Shown: in pieces, positions 7,521-16,086 of the stretch | Layout of the letters: each line of letters opens with the position of its first letter | How positions within the stretch are numbered: position 1 is the first letter of the stretch | Assembly (NCBI GenBank): GCA_002316835.1 | Contig: DCEG01000112.1 | Coordinates: 1,738 to 25,061 of the forward strand | DNA: 23,324 nucleotides | DNA from: Bacteroidales bacterium UBA1035 | GTDB lineage: Bacteria; Bacteroidota; Bacteroidia; Bacteroidales; Dysgonomonadaceae | Direction of reading: 5' to 3' | The notes under the pieces: generated by a model | Databases searched by the model: none | What the model was told of the DNA's origin: nothing | The model's input: the letters and a program-made list of their open reading frames with translations, nothing else | Position numbers and translations under genes: made by a program

Positions 7521-9458
7521 TTATTCTTCGCTTTTGTTTTCTTCAGTTTTGTCTTCAACCGGCTCCTCAACCTTTTCCTCTGCTTTGAGTTCAACAGCAG
7601 CTTCGGCATTAGCTTTGTCAGCTGCAGCTTTAGCTTCTTTTTTAGCTGTGCTTTTTTTCAAAGCATCAATTTTTTGGTTGTCGAGTTTTTCTTTTAAAGC
7701 AGCGAGTTCTTCGATATCACCCAATGTGGTTTTTTCAATCGCCGGAGAAGCTATTGCTGATACCTGACTTTCTTTCTTTCCGGAGCGTTTTCCTTTTCTG
7801 CTTTCTTCAGAGCCACCACCCTGAGCATCTTCGTGAATACGGCTGTGAGAAACAATAATGCGTTTAGCATCTTTATTGAATTCGATAACTTTGAATTCTA
7901 ATTTGTCTTCAGCTTGTGCTTGGGAGCCATCCTCTTTTACCAAATGTTTTGGAGTGGCAAAACCCTCCACACCGTAAGGCAAGGAAATAATAGCACCTTT
8001 ATCCACAAATTCAAGAACGGTACCTTCGTGAACCGATCCGGCAGTGAATATAGTTTCGAATACGTCCCAAGGATTTTCTTCCAGTTGTTTGTGTCCAAGG
8101 CTTAAACGACGATTTTCTTTGTCGATTTCCAGCACCTGAACTTCAATAGGAGCACCGATTTCGGTAACTTCGCTCGGATGTTTGATTTTTTTCGTCCATG
8201 AAAGGTCCGAAATATGGATCAAGCCTTCAACGCCTTCTTCAATTTCAACGAATGCACCAAAATTGGTGAAGTTACGAACTGTTGCAGTGTGAGTGCTTCC
8301 AACAGGATATTTTTCTTCGATATTGTCCCATGGATCGGGTTTAAGTTGTTTAACGCCAAGCGACATTTTTCGGTCCTCACGGTCGAGTGTAAGAATAACG
8401 GCTTCTACATCGTCACCAACTTTCATAAAGTCTTGTGCGCTGTGCAAGTGCTGCGTCCAGCTCATTTCCGATACGTGAATTAAACCTTCTACGCCCGGTG
8501 CAACTTCAACAAATGCTCCGTAATCGGCAATAACAACCACTTTTCCTTTCACGATATCGCCAACTTTCAGGCTGTCGTCCATAGCATCCCATGGATGCGG
8601 AGTTAATTGCTTCAAGCCGAGAGCAATACGTTTTTTGTCGTCATCGAAATCGAGGATTACCACGTTGATCTTGTCGTCCAATTTAACCACTTCATCCGGA
8701 TGCTGGATGCGTCCCCAAGAAAGATCAGTAATGTGGATCAAGCCGTCAACGCCTCCAAGGTCAACGAATACTCCGTAGGAGGTAACGTTTTTAACCACAC
8801 CTTCGAGTACCTGGCCTTTTTCGAGTTTCGAGATAATTTCTTTTTTCTGTTGTTCCAGTTCTTCTTCGATAAGAGCTTTGTGCGAAACAACCACGTTTTT
8901 GAATTCAGGATTGATTTTCACCACCTTGAATTCCATTGTTTTGTCAACGAAGATATCATAATCGCGAATCGGCTTCACGTCGATTTGAGAACCCGGCAAG
9001 AATGCTTCTATGCCGAATACATCTACGATCATACCGCCTTTTGTACGGCATTTGATGTAACCTTTAATTACTTCGTTGTTTTCAAGTGCTGCGTTTACAC
9101 GATCCCAAGAGCGTGAAGCGCGTGCTTTTTTGTGAGAAAGGAGTAATTGTCCTTTTTTGTCTTCCTGGCTTTCGATGTAAACCTCTACTTCGTCACCAAC
9201 TTTCAATTCGGGGTTGTAGCGGAATTCGTTCATCGATACCACACCGTCTGATTTGAAGCCAATGTTTACAACTACTTCGCGTTTGTTCATGGAGGTTACT
9301 GTACCTGTTACTACTTCTTTGTCACTGATTTTGCTCAGCGTGTTGTCGTAGCTTTCGGTAAGTTTTTCTTTGTTCTCTTTGGTGTAGACTTCACCTTTTG
9401 CGTAAGCATCCCAATCGAATTCCTCTATGGGAGCTACAGTTTTTAAATTGTCTGTCAT
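7521..9458 (-). CDS. rpsA: 30S ribosomal protein S1
   Basis: S1 binds the 5' region of mRNAs and helps them onto the 30S subunit. The 645-residue protein shows six S1/OB-fold repeats at roughly 45-112, 128-194, 213-282, 298-369, 385-456 and 470-541. The clearest are repeats 3 to 5, with YGVFVDLGGVDGLIHITDLSW, YGAFVEVAPGVEGLIHVSEMSW and FGAFVEIEEGVEGLIHISDLSW-type cores. A tail of about 100 residues rich in Lys, Glu and Ala (from about 545) is low in complexity. The gene has its own promoter (9521-9551) and shares a bidirectional terminator with the opposing operon. S1 is important in this phylum because most leaders lack a Shine-Dalgarno site. Confidence 0.96.
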   Translation of the reverse strand: MTDNLKTVAPIEEFDWDAYAKGEVYTKENKEKLTESYDNTLSKISDKEVVTGTVTSMNKREVVVNIGFKSDGVVSMNEFRYNPELKVGDEVEVYIESQEDKKGQLLLSHKKARASRSWDRVNAALENNEVIKGYIKCRTKGGMIVDVFGIEAFLPGSQIDVKPIRDYDIFVDKTMEFKVVKINPEFKNVVVSHKALIEEELEQQKKEIISKLEKGQVLEGVVKNVTSYGVFVDLGGVDGLIHITDLSWGRIQHPDEVVKLDDKINVVILDFDDDKKRIALGLKQLTPHPWDAMDDSLKVGDIVKGKVVVIADYGAFVEVAPGVEGLIHVSEMSWTQHLHSAQDFMKVGDDVEAVILTLDREDRKMSLGVKQLKPDPWDNIEEKYPVGSTHTATVRNFTNFGAFVEIEEGVEGLIHISDLSWTKKIKHPSEVTEIGAPIEVQVLEIDKENRRLSLGHKQLEENPWDVFETIFTAGSVHEGTVLEFVDKGAIISLPYGVEGFATPKHLVKEDGSQAQAEDKLEFKVIEFNKDAKRIIVSHSRIHEDAQGGGSEESRKGKRSGKKESQVSAIASPAIEKTTLGDIEELAALKEKLDNQKIDALKKSTAKKEAKAAADKANAEAAVELKAEEKVEEPVEDKTEENKSEE

Positions 9459-9520
9459 TTGTTGTTTAAAAAATTAATAATTAAAATAAGTTAGACTTTA
9501 TATTGTTGAAAAAAACGGTG

Positions 9521-9551
9521 CAAAGATACAGTGTTTTTTTTTACAAACCAA
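9521..9551 (-). promoter_or_regulatory. Housekeeping promoter of rpsA
   Basis: On the minus strand there is TTG (9549-9551), a 20-base spacer that includes a run of nine A, and TATCTTTG (9521-9528), an exact TAnnTTTG box. The predicted start near 9515 gives a leader of about 55 bases without a Shine-Dalgarno-like site. Confidence 0.78.
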
Positions 9552-9601
9552 CTCATAATGAGAAAATTTTAGTGTTTAAATGATTCGTCAGAATACCTCA
9601 A

Positions 9602-10294
9602 TTAGCTGATTCGTACTTTCCGAAATTCGTGTTTCTTCATGTCGATCAGCAATAAATAGCCGGCAAGCGTACTTTCCGAATTTGTGAGCACATTTATTGC
9701 TTCCATCGCTTGAATACCGGCAACGATACCTACAAAAGCGCCTATTATACCCTGAGGCTGGGTGAATTTTTCATTATCGGGGAGATAGGGGAACAAATCT
9801 TCGTAGCTCGGAGCACCACGATAATTGAAAACCGAAACCTGTCCTTGAAATTCGCAAACGGATGCATGAATAAAAGGTTTTCCTGTTTTCTGCGATGCGC
9901 GGTCTATTGTGTAGCGGGTGGACAAGTTGTCGGTACAATCGATAATTATGTCGTATTGTGTGAGAAGTGGAGTGGCATTATCGTCTGTCAGGCGAAAATC
10001 GTAAATCTGGAAATTAATAGTTGGATTGAGTAGTTCCAATCTCGCTTTGGCACATAGCACTTTGGGAAGTCCAATTTGTGATGTTTCGTACAGTATTTGC
10101 CGTTGTAAATTACTTTCGGAGACACGGTCATCGTCCACTATACCTATTGTACCGACTCCGGCACCTGCAAGGTAGAGTAGCACCGGTGATCCTAATCCGC
10201 CGGCACCTATTACAAGTGCGCGTGCCGATTTGAGTTTTTGCTGAGTTTCAATTCCAAAATCCGGCAATTGAATTTGACGAGTGTAGCGCTCCAT
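9602..10294 (-). CDS. thiF: ThiF/MoeB/HesA-family adenylyltransferase (ThiS-activating)
   Basis: ThiF adenylates the C-terminal glycine of ThiS so that sulfur can be loaded for thiazole synthesis. The 230-residue protein has the N-terminal RYTRQI motif, the nucleotide-binding loop IGAGGLGSPVLLYLAGAGVG (29-48), DDDRVSESNLQRQIL (54-68) and the IDCTDN motif (118-123). The zinc-binding CxxC pairs of E. coli ThiF and MoeB are absent, as is the cysteine that links to ThiS in E. coli ThiF; in their place stand APSYEDLFPYLPDN (161-174) and a C-terminus without cysteine. An in-frame ATG at 10375 would overlap thiH, so the ATG at 10292-10294, 16 bases after the thiH stop and leading straight into RYTRQI, is preferred. 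It is the last gene of the thiamine operon. Confidence 0.88.
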   Translation of the reverse strand: MERYTRQIQLPDFGIETQQKLKSARALVIGAGGLGSPVLLYLAGAGVGTIGIVDDDRVSESNLQRQILYETSQIGLPKVLCAKARLELLNPTINFQIYDFRLTDDNATPLLTQYDIIIDCTDNLSTRYTIDRASQKTGKPFIHASVCEFQGQVSVFNYRGAPSYEDLFPYLPDNEKFTQPQGIIGAFVGIVAGIQAMEAINVLTNSESTLAGYLLLIDMKKHEFRKVRIS

Positions 10295-10310
10295 TTCGTT
10301 GGATGTCAGT

Positions 10311-11429
10311 TTACATCCAACTATCCCAGTCTTTCCAGACGGCTTCATATCCTTTTTCTTTAAGTGATTTGGCAAATTCTTCGGGAGTTCGGTTATCGTT
10401 TATCGAAAATTGTTCCAATTCGCTGTTATTCGTAGCATAGCCGCCCGGTTCGGTACTGGAGCCTGCGCTCATCGACGTGATACCCAAAGGCAGTACGTTA
10501 TCGCGGAATGCTTGGCTTTCCCGGGTCGATAGTGAAATGTCAATTTCCTTATCCAGCAATCGATAGGCGCAAATAAGCTGTACCATTTCGCGGTCGCTGA
10601 TGGGGGACTTTGGTGTGAAAGCTCCGGCTGCCGGACGTAAGCGTGGTAGCGAGATGGAGTACTTGGTACGCCAGTACTTTTTTTCGAGGTATTTCAGATG
10701 TAGAGCCACAAAAAACGATTCTGTGCGCCAGTCTTCCAGACCCAGCAAACCGCCGATACCTATTTTTTGAATGTTTGCGGATCCAATCCGGTCGGGTGTT
10801 TCCAGGCGATAGCGATAATCGGCTTTTTTTCCGGCAAGATGGTAGTTGCGGTAATTTTTTTCGTTATACGTTTCCTGATAAATACAAATAAACCCAACAC
10901 CTGTTTGATGCAGCCGGGCGTATTCTTCTGTTTCAAGCGGTTGTACTTCAAGCGCAATTTGCGAAAAATACGGACGGATGCGTTCTGCTACTTTCGTGTA
11001 ATAATTAGCATCAGTTTTCTTCGGGAAATCGCCTGAAACCAATAAAATATGCTTGTATCCAAGCTTGCCAATGGCTGCAATTTCTTTATCTATCTCACTT
11101 AAAGAAAGTACTTTTCGGTGAATATCGTTTTTTGCATTGAATCCGCAATAAGCACAGGCATTGTGGCAGTAGTTTGATAGATATAGCGGGATGTACAATT
11201 GTATGACGTTGCCAAACCGCTCTAATGTAAGGTGATGTGCTTCCTGAGCCATTTGTTCCAAATAGGATGTGGCTGCAGGGGATACCAATGCCATGAAATC
11301 CGTTATCGTTCGTTTTGGATTTGCCAAAGCAAGCTCTACATCTCGTTTGGTTTGGGATTGGATTTGACGGGAAATGTCATCCCAGTTGTAGGATTGTATA
11401 TAGTGATAGAAAGTTTCCGTTGAAGTCAT
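10311..11429 (-). CDS. thiH: 2-iminoacetate synthase ThiH (radical SAM)
   Basis: ThiH cleaves tyrosine with a SAM-derived radical to give 2-iminoacetate (dehydroglycine) for ThiG; it is the oxygen-sensitive alternative to ThiO. The 372-residue protein has the [4Fe-4S] motif C88-x3-C92-x2-C95 in YLSNYCHNACAYCGF. It also carries the ThiH features LLVSGDFPKKTD, VQPLETEEYARLHQTGVGFICIYQET (shortened here to its parts VQPLETEEY and GVGFICIYQETY), SLPRLRPAAG and STRESQAFRDN. A gap of 68 bases separates it from thiG. It lies between thiG and thiF in the operon. Its presence points to an anaerobe or facultative anaerobe. Confidence 0.96.
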   Translation of the reverse strand: MTSTETFYHYIQSYNWDDISRQIQSQTKRDVELALANPKRTITDFMALVSPAATSYLEQMAQEAHHLTLERFGNVIQLYIPLYLSNYCHNACAYCGFNAKNDIHRKVLSLSEIDKEIAAIGKLGYKHILLVSGDFPKKTDANYYTKVAERIRPYFSQIALEVQPLETEEYARLHQTGVGFICIYQETYNEKNYRNYHLAGKKADYRYRLETPDRIGSANIQKIGIGGLLGLEDWRTESFFVALHLKYLEKKYWRTKYSISLPRLRPAAGAFTPKSPISDREMVQLICAYRLLDKEIDISLSTRESQAFRDNVLPLGITSMSAGSSTEPGGYATNNSELEQFSINDNRTPEEFAKSLKEKGYEAVWKDWDSWM

Positions 11430-11497
11430 GGGTCGCTCTGTGTTGGATATTTTTGGTTTAATTAGGGATATTTATTCACTGCATAAATTCATATCTG

Positions 11498-12262
11498 TTA
11501 AAGATTTAAAAACTCTGTCAAAGGTGAACTTGCATGGGCATTTTTGACTTGTTTCCCCAATCGTGCTTCATAAGCCATTCGCCCGGCTTCTACTGCGAGT
11601 TTAAATGCCCGGCCCATTGTTGTCGGGTTGCCTGCCACGGCAATGGCCGTATTTACAAGTACGGCGTCTGCGCCCATTTCCATGGCTTCGGCAGCGTGCG
11701 AAGGCGCGCCAATCCCGGCATCGACAATAACCGGTAAATTGCTTTGTTCAATAATAATTTCCAACATTTCGCGTGTTTTTATACCGCGATTGCTCCCGAT
11801 GGGTGCGCCCAGAGGCATAACCGTGGCAGCTCCGGCATTTTCAAGCAGCTTACACAAAACAGGATCTGCCTGAATATAAGGAAGTACCACAAAGCCCAGT
11901 TTTGCTAATTCTTCAGTTGCTTTCAGCGTTTCGATAGGGTCGGGCAGAAGGTATTTGGGGTCGGGATGAATTTCGAGTTTCAGCCAGTTCGTTTCCAGCG
12001 CTTCGCGCGCGAGCTGAGCGGCAAAGACGGCTTCTTTGGCTGTCCGGACACCCGATGTGTTGGGAAGTAAAGATATGTTCGGGTGTGTGAGGTGTGTGAG
12101 AATGTCGTCATTCTTATCTTCCACATCCACGCGTTTAAGAGCCACGGTAACAAGTTGCGATTCCGAAGCGAGAATGGCATCGCGCATTTCAGCGTTTGAT
12201 GAGAATTTACCGGTTCCGGTAAAAAGGCGGGACGTAAATGTTTTATCGGCTATTGTTAGCAT
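11498..12262 (-). CDS. thiG: Thiazole synthase ThiG
   Basis: ThiG condenses deoxyxylulose-5-phosphate, dehydroglycine and the sulfur of ThiS thiocarboxylate into the thiazole phosphate carboxylate. The 254-residue TIM-barrel protein shows SRLFTGTGKF near the start, LLPNTSGVRTAKEAV (65-79), NWLKLEIHPDPKYLLPD with the Schiff-base lysine K95, and the phosphate-binding segments DAGIGAPSHA and VLVNTAIAVAGNP. It follows the triple-fusion gene by 16 bases and precedes thiH, as expected for an operon in which ThiG and ThiH act together. Confidence 0.97.
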   Translation of the reverse strand: MLTIADKTFTSRLFTGTGKFSSNAEMRDAILASESQLVTVALKRVDVEDKNDDILTHLTHPNISLLPNTSGVRTAKEAVFAAQLAREALETNWLKLEIHPDPKYLLPDPIETLKATEELAKLGFVVLPYIQADPVLCKLLENAGAATVMPLGAPIGSNRGIKTREMLEIIIEQSNLPVIVDAGIGAPSHAAEAMEMGADAVLVNTAIAVAGNPTTMGRAFKLAVEAGRMAYEARLGKQVKNAHASSPLTEFLNL

Positions 12263-12278
12263 AACTTATTATAAAGGT

Positions 12279-14261
12279 TTAAAATTCAGTGTTTAAAGTC
12301 TTGGAGAAATTGATAATGTTTAATACGTTTCTTGTTTTGTCTGCCATATCTGTGCTATTTTTAATATACGACGAGAGTGCAACGCCGTGAACCCCGCTTT
12401 CTATTAAATCCGGTATATCTTCAGTTGTAATGCCGCCAATGGCAAAAACGGGGAGAGATATATCGTCTCTTTTCATTTCGCTACAAATACTTTTATATCC
12501 TTCATTTCCCAGAATGGGGCTAAGATTCTTTTTGGTGGTAGTGAAGCGAAAAGGGCCCACACCCACGTAATCTACGCCATTGGTATATGCTTTTGTTATG
12601 TCTTCGAGCGTGTTACAGGTACTACCGATAATTTTCTCATTGCCTAAAATCGTTCGTGCTTCGTTTGGACACATATCTTCTTTTCCCAAGTGCACGCCGT
12701 CGGCATCAACCTGACGGGTAATCCGAACATTATCGTTTACAATAAACAATGCATTATATCTGTCGCAGATCGATTTTACCAAATATGCCTGGCGCAATAA
12801 CTCATCTTCCGGTGTATCTTTCATGCGTAACTGAACGAGTTTTATTCCTCCTTTACATACTTGCTCCACTTGTTCGGCAATTGATATGTTTTTATCCATA
12901 TCGGTGATGTACATTAATTTTACATCGAAAATTGATGGCTTTGGAACTGCTGTTTTTTGATGTAATCCTAATTTCTTTTCCATACTGTGCATAAAACCGG
13001 AAACAGACACCTGCGCTTTATTGCAGGCTGTTTCCAGCGAAAAGCCTTGGGCAAGGAATGAAGTTACTGCCGATGAATATACGCAACCGGTTCCGTGTTT
13101 TTCGTTACCTCCACGAATAACAGAAAATGTGAATGTTTTTTTCGGCGTGAAAAGCACATCTTCCGATACCGTATCCATGTTGTGTCCACCTTTCCATAGA
13201 ATGTTGACACGGAACTTTTGACAAGTTTCCTGTATCTTTTCCGTGGCCACTTCTTCACCGAAAAGTTGTTTCATTTCAGGTGTATTGGGTGTGATGAGAT
13301 ATATTTTCTCCAGAATTTCCGGCAAAAGTGATAAATCATTTTGCAATTCAAAGCCCGAGGAAGAGCGAAGAATCGGGTCCCAGATAATTTTGGCTTCGGG
13401 GATTTTTTTTAGCAATTGCTGGCAAAGTTGGTTGAGGACTGCTAGATTCTCAATTATTCCGATTTTAATGAATTGCGGGCGATTTTTTTCGAAAAGCACA
13501 TCGCATTGACGATTTATTTCATCGGGTGAAAGCCAGCGAACATCATCCAACTTGTCCTGATTTTGAAATGTGATGCCAGAACAAACTCCTAAACCATAAC
13601 TGCCGGTAACTTCCATTGTTTTTATGTCTGATGTGATTCCGGCTCCGGACGAAGGGTCGAATCCGGCAATGGACAGCACCTTTGGAGTGTTTAATTCGCG
13701 CCAGCGTTGCACGATATTGTCAGGATTGGTATTACTCCAAACGGCTCCCAAAACGGCTGCACCTGAAAATCCCATTTGCTGTATCCGCCATAAATTATCG
13801 GCGTTAATTCCGCCCAAAGCGATAATGGGTGTCGGGATAATTGGTAATTCTTTTTGGATTTGTTCTTCTGTAAATGCCTGTTTGTAATCAGCTTTGGAAA
13901 TACTGTCGAAAACGGGACTTAGGAAACAATAATCGGCTTTAAGCGTAAGATTACGGATATCGTCGAATGAATGGCACGAAACTGAGACCTGCCTATATTC
14001 GGGCTTTCGAACAAAGTTTTTCTGTTTTTTAACAGAAAGATGAATGCCTTTTAATCCATACTTTTTTACCAAGTGAAAAAAGTCGTGAATAACCAATCGA
14101 TTTCGAAATCGTTCATCAATTCCGAGAATAAATCGTTCGTACTCTGTTTCCGATAAATCAGGCTTTCGGACATGTAGCGTTTGCAATCCGTGCATAAATA
14201 AAGTATTGCAGATGATTGCTTCATCCGGAAGGCTTTGTGGCAATGTGATAAGAATAAGCAT
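12279..14261 (-). CDS. thiDE: Triple fusion: TenI/ThiE-like domain + HMP-P kinase ThiD + thiamine phosphate synthase ThiE
   Basis: The 660-residue protein has three enzyme domains. Residues 1-190 are a ThiE/TenI-like TIM barrel (LHVRKPDLSE, KGIHLS, VSCHSFDD, FLSPVFDSISKADY, ALGGIN). Residues 194-440 are ThiD (SIAGFDPSSGAGITSDIKT, KIGII, WDPILRSSSG, and the anion hole HGTGC with C393), which phosphorylates HMP-P to HMP-PP. Residues 446-660 are ThiE (VQLRMKD, NDNVRITRQVDADGVHLGKE, GSTCNT, YVGVGPFRFTTTKKN, AIGGI), which joins HMP-PP to the thiazole. The N-terminal domain is probably the thiazole-handling partner, but the TenI tautomerase histidine is not at its expected place. The frame is open further upstream (ATG at 14438), but that stretch overlaps thiC. 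The ATG at 14259-14261, ten bases after the thiC stop and behind an A-rich leader, begins exactly at the first beta strand. Confidence 0.93.
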   Translation of the reverse strand: MLILITLPQSLPDEAIICNTLFMHGLQTLHVRKPDLSETEYERFILGIDERFRNRLVIHDFFHLVKKYGLKGIHLSVKKQKNFVRKPEYRQVSVSCHSFDDIRNLTLKADYCFLSPVFDSISKADYKQAFTEEQIQKELPIIPTPIIALGGINADNLWRIQQMGFSGAAVLGAVWSNTNPDNIVQRWRELNTPKVLSIAGFDPSSGAGITSDIKTMEVTGSYGLGVCSGITFQNQDKLDDVRWLSPDEINRQCDVLFEKNRPQFIKIGIIENLAVLNQLCQQLLKKIPEAKIIWDPILRSSSGFELQNDLSLLPEILEKIYLITPNTPEMKQLFGEEVATEKIQETCQKFRVNILWKGGHNMDTVSEDVLFTPKKTFTFSVIRGGNEKHGTGCVYSSAVTSFLAQGFSLETACNKAQVSVSGFMHSMEKKLGLHQKTAVPKPSIFDVKLMYITDMDKNISIAEQVEQVCKGGIKLVQLRMKDTPEDELLRQAYLVKSICDRYNALFIVNDNVRITRQVDADGVHLGKEDMCPNEARTILGNEKIIGSTCNTLEDITKAYTNGVDYVGVGPFRFTTTKKNLSPILGNEGYKSICSEMKRDDISLPVFAIGGITTEDIPDLIESGVHGVALSSYIKNSTDMADKTRNVLNIINFSKTLNTEF

Positions 14262-14271
14262 TTTTTTCTTT

Positions 14272-16041
14272 TTAAAGCGATTTGGAGGTCGCTTCACTCT
14301 CTTCCATTGTTTTTCTGAATTTTTTATTTGCCCGCATAGAGCAGAAATGTTCGCCGCACATGGAGCAATAGTGCGCTTCTTTATGTCCTTCATCAGGCAA
14401 AGTGGCATCGTGGAATTGTATAGCTTTTTCGGAGTCAAGTGCCAGATGAAACTGGTCTTTCCATCTGAATTCGAAACGTGCTTTGCTCATCGCGTGATCA
14501 CGGTAGTATGCTGCCGGATGGCCTTTGGCAAGGTCGGCAGCGTGTGCCGCCAACTTGTAGGTGATAACACCTTCTTTTACGTCGTTTTTGTCGGGCAACC
14601 CGAGATGTTCCTTTTGTGTGACGTAACAAAGCATGGCTGTTCCGTACCAACCAATCATTGCTGCGCCGATTGCCGAGGTGATATGGTCGTAGCCCGGTGC
14701 AATATCGGTAACCAACGGACCAAGCGTATAAAAGGGAGCTTCGTGGCAGTGTTTCAGCTGCATGGCCATATTTTCTTTAATCTTGTGCATGGCCACGTGC
14801 CCGGGGCCTTCAATTATGACCTGTACGTGATGTTTCCAGGCTATTTTTGTGAGTTCGCCCAAGGTTTCGAGTTCGGCAAACTGTGCATGGTCGTTGGCAT
14901 CGGCAATGCTTCCCGGTCGCAATCCGTCGCCCAGTGAAATACCCACATCGTATTGCGCAAGAATTTCACAGATTTCTTCAAAATGCTCGTAAATGAAACT
15001 TTCTTGCTTGTGTGTAGTGCACCAATTGGCTATAATTGAACCGCCACGCGATACAATGCCGGTTACGCGGCGTAACGTAAGCGGGATATGGTGCCAGCGC
15101 AAACCGGCGTGGATAGTGAAGTAATCGACTCCCTGTTCGGCTTGTTCAATCAGTGTGTCGCGAAAAATTTCCCACGAAAGTTTGTCCACATCGCCCTGCA
15201 CTTTTTCGAGCGCCTGGTATAATGGAACGGTTCCTACAGGGACAGGCGAATTTCGGATAATCCATTCGCGCGTTTCGTGAATGTTCTTTCCGGTAGATAG
15301 ATCCATAATTGTATCGGCACCCCAGCGAAATGCCCAAACGGCCTTTTCCACCTCTTCATTAATGGAGGAGGTGACCGGAGAGTTACCGATATTTGCGTTG
15401 ATCTTCACCAGAAAGTTCCGTCCGATTATCATGGGCTCACTTTCGGGATGATTAATATTAGCCGGAATAATGGCTCGTCCGGCTGCAATTTCGTCGCGTA
15501 CGAACTCTGGCGTTATCCGACGGGGAATATTGGCTCCGAGAGGTTTTCCCGGATCGGCTTTATATTTTTCGGTAATCTTATCGATAAGTTGGTTCTCACG
15601 GATGGCCACAAACTCCATTTCGGGCGTAATGATGCCTTGCTTGGCATAATAAAGTTGACTTACGGGTTTGTCTTTTGCCCGTCGTGGTTGTGTATTTACG
15701 TGCTCAAACCGGAGGTTGTCGAGTGATTTATCAGCATGTCGCATTCTTCCATATTCAGATGAAAGCGAGTTGAGTTTTACGGTGTCGTTGCGCTCTTCAA
15801 TCCATGCTTCCCGAAGTTTTGGCAGTCCTTTTCGTAATTCAACCGTTTGATTTTCATCGGTATAAATGCCCGAAGTGTCGTAAACCACAACCGGTAAGTT
15901 TTCAATAGTTTCGCCATTATCAAGAATGGTTTTGGACAGATTGATTTTTCGCATAGGTACCCGAATGTCATTCCGGCTTCCTTGTACATAGATTTTTTTT
16001 GACCCTGGTAATGGTCCTGTGGTGAGATCAAAACTTTGCAT
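14272..16041 (-). CDS. thiC: Phosphomethylpyrimidine synthase ThiC
   Basis: ThiC rearranges aminoimidazole ribotide to hydroxymethylpyrimidine phosphate by an unusual radical SAM reaction. The 589-residue protein has the N-terminal ThiC-associated segment (GSRNDIRVPMRKI), then MRHADKSLDNLRFEHVN, NINHPESEPMIIGRNF, KINANIGNSPVTSSI, GADTIMDLSTGKNIHETREW, RGGSIIANWC and EGPGHVAMHKI. The C-terminal cluster C559-x2-C562-x4-C567 (HYCSMCGEHFCSMR) binds the [4Fe-4S] centre. The length is normal and the gene looks intact. It lies 45 bases after thiS and ten bases before the triple fusion, so it is translated within the riboswitch-controlled operon. Confidence 0.98.
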   Translation of the reverse strand: MQSFDLTTGPLPGSKKIYVQGSRNDIRVPMRKINLSKTILDNGETIENLPVVVYDTSGIYTDENQTVELRKGLPKLREAWIEERNDTVKLNSLSSEYGRMRHADKSLDNLRFEHVNTQPRRAKDKPVSQLYYAKQGIITPEMEFVAIRENQLIDKITEKYKADPGKPLGANIPRRITPEFVRDEIAAGRAIIPANINHPESEPMIIGRNFLVKINANIGNSPVTSSINEEVEKAVWAFRWGADTIMDLSTGKNIHETREWIIRNSPVPVGTVPLYQALEKVQGDVDKLSWEIFRDTLIEQAEQGVDYFTIHAGLRWHHIPLTLRRVTGIVSRGGSIIANWCTTHKQESFIYEHFEEICEILAQYDVGISLGDGLRPGSIADANDHAQFAELETLGELTKIAWKHHVQVIIEGPGHVAMHKIKENMAMQLKHCHEAPFYTLGPLVTDIAPGYDHITSAIGAAMIGWYGTAMLCYVTQKEHLGLPDKNDVKEGVITYKLAAHAADLAKGHPAAYYRDHAMSKARFEFRWKDQFHLALDSEKAIQFHDATLPDEGHKEAHYCSMCGEHFCSMRANKKFRKTMEESEATSKSL

Positions 16042-16086
16042 AACAGTATTTTATGTTTTGTGATTGTTTGTTGGGTACGGAGTGTA

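Noticed and set aside
8607..9116. 169-codon open frame on the plus strand opposite rpsA
   Set aside because: It shadows the S1 repeats; its composition (Phe/Asn/His-rich) is that of the reverse complement of a charged protein.
14262..14438. Longer start of the triple fusion adding 59 residues
   Set aside because: The extension lies wholly within thiC in another frame, is Lys/Arg-rich without a domain match, and the shorter form starts exactly at the barrel.
14206..14937. 243-codon open frame on the plus strand opposite thiC
   Set aside because: It is antisense to a clearly conserved thiC sequence, has no recognisable motif and no promoter or start context of its own.
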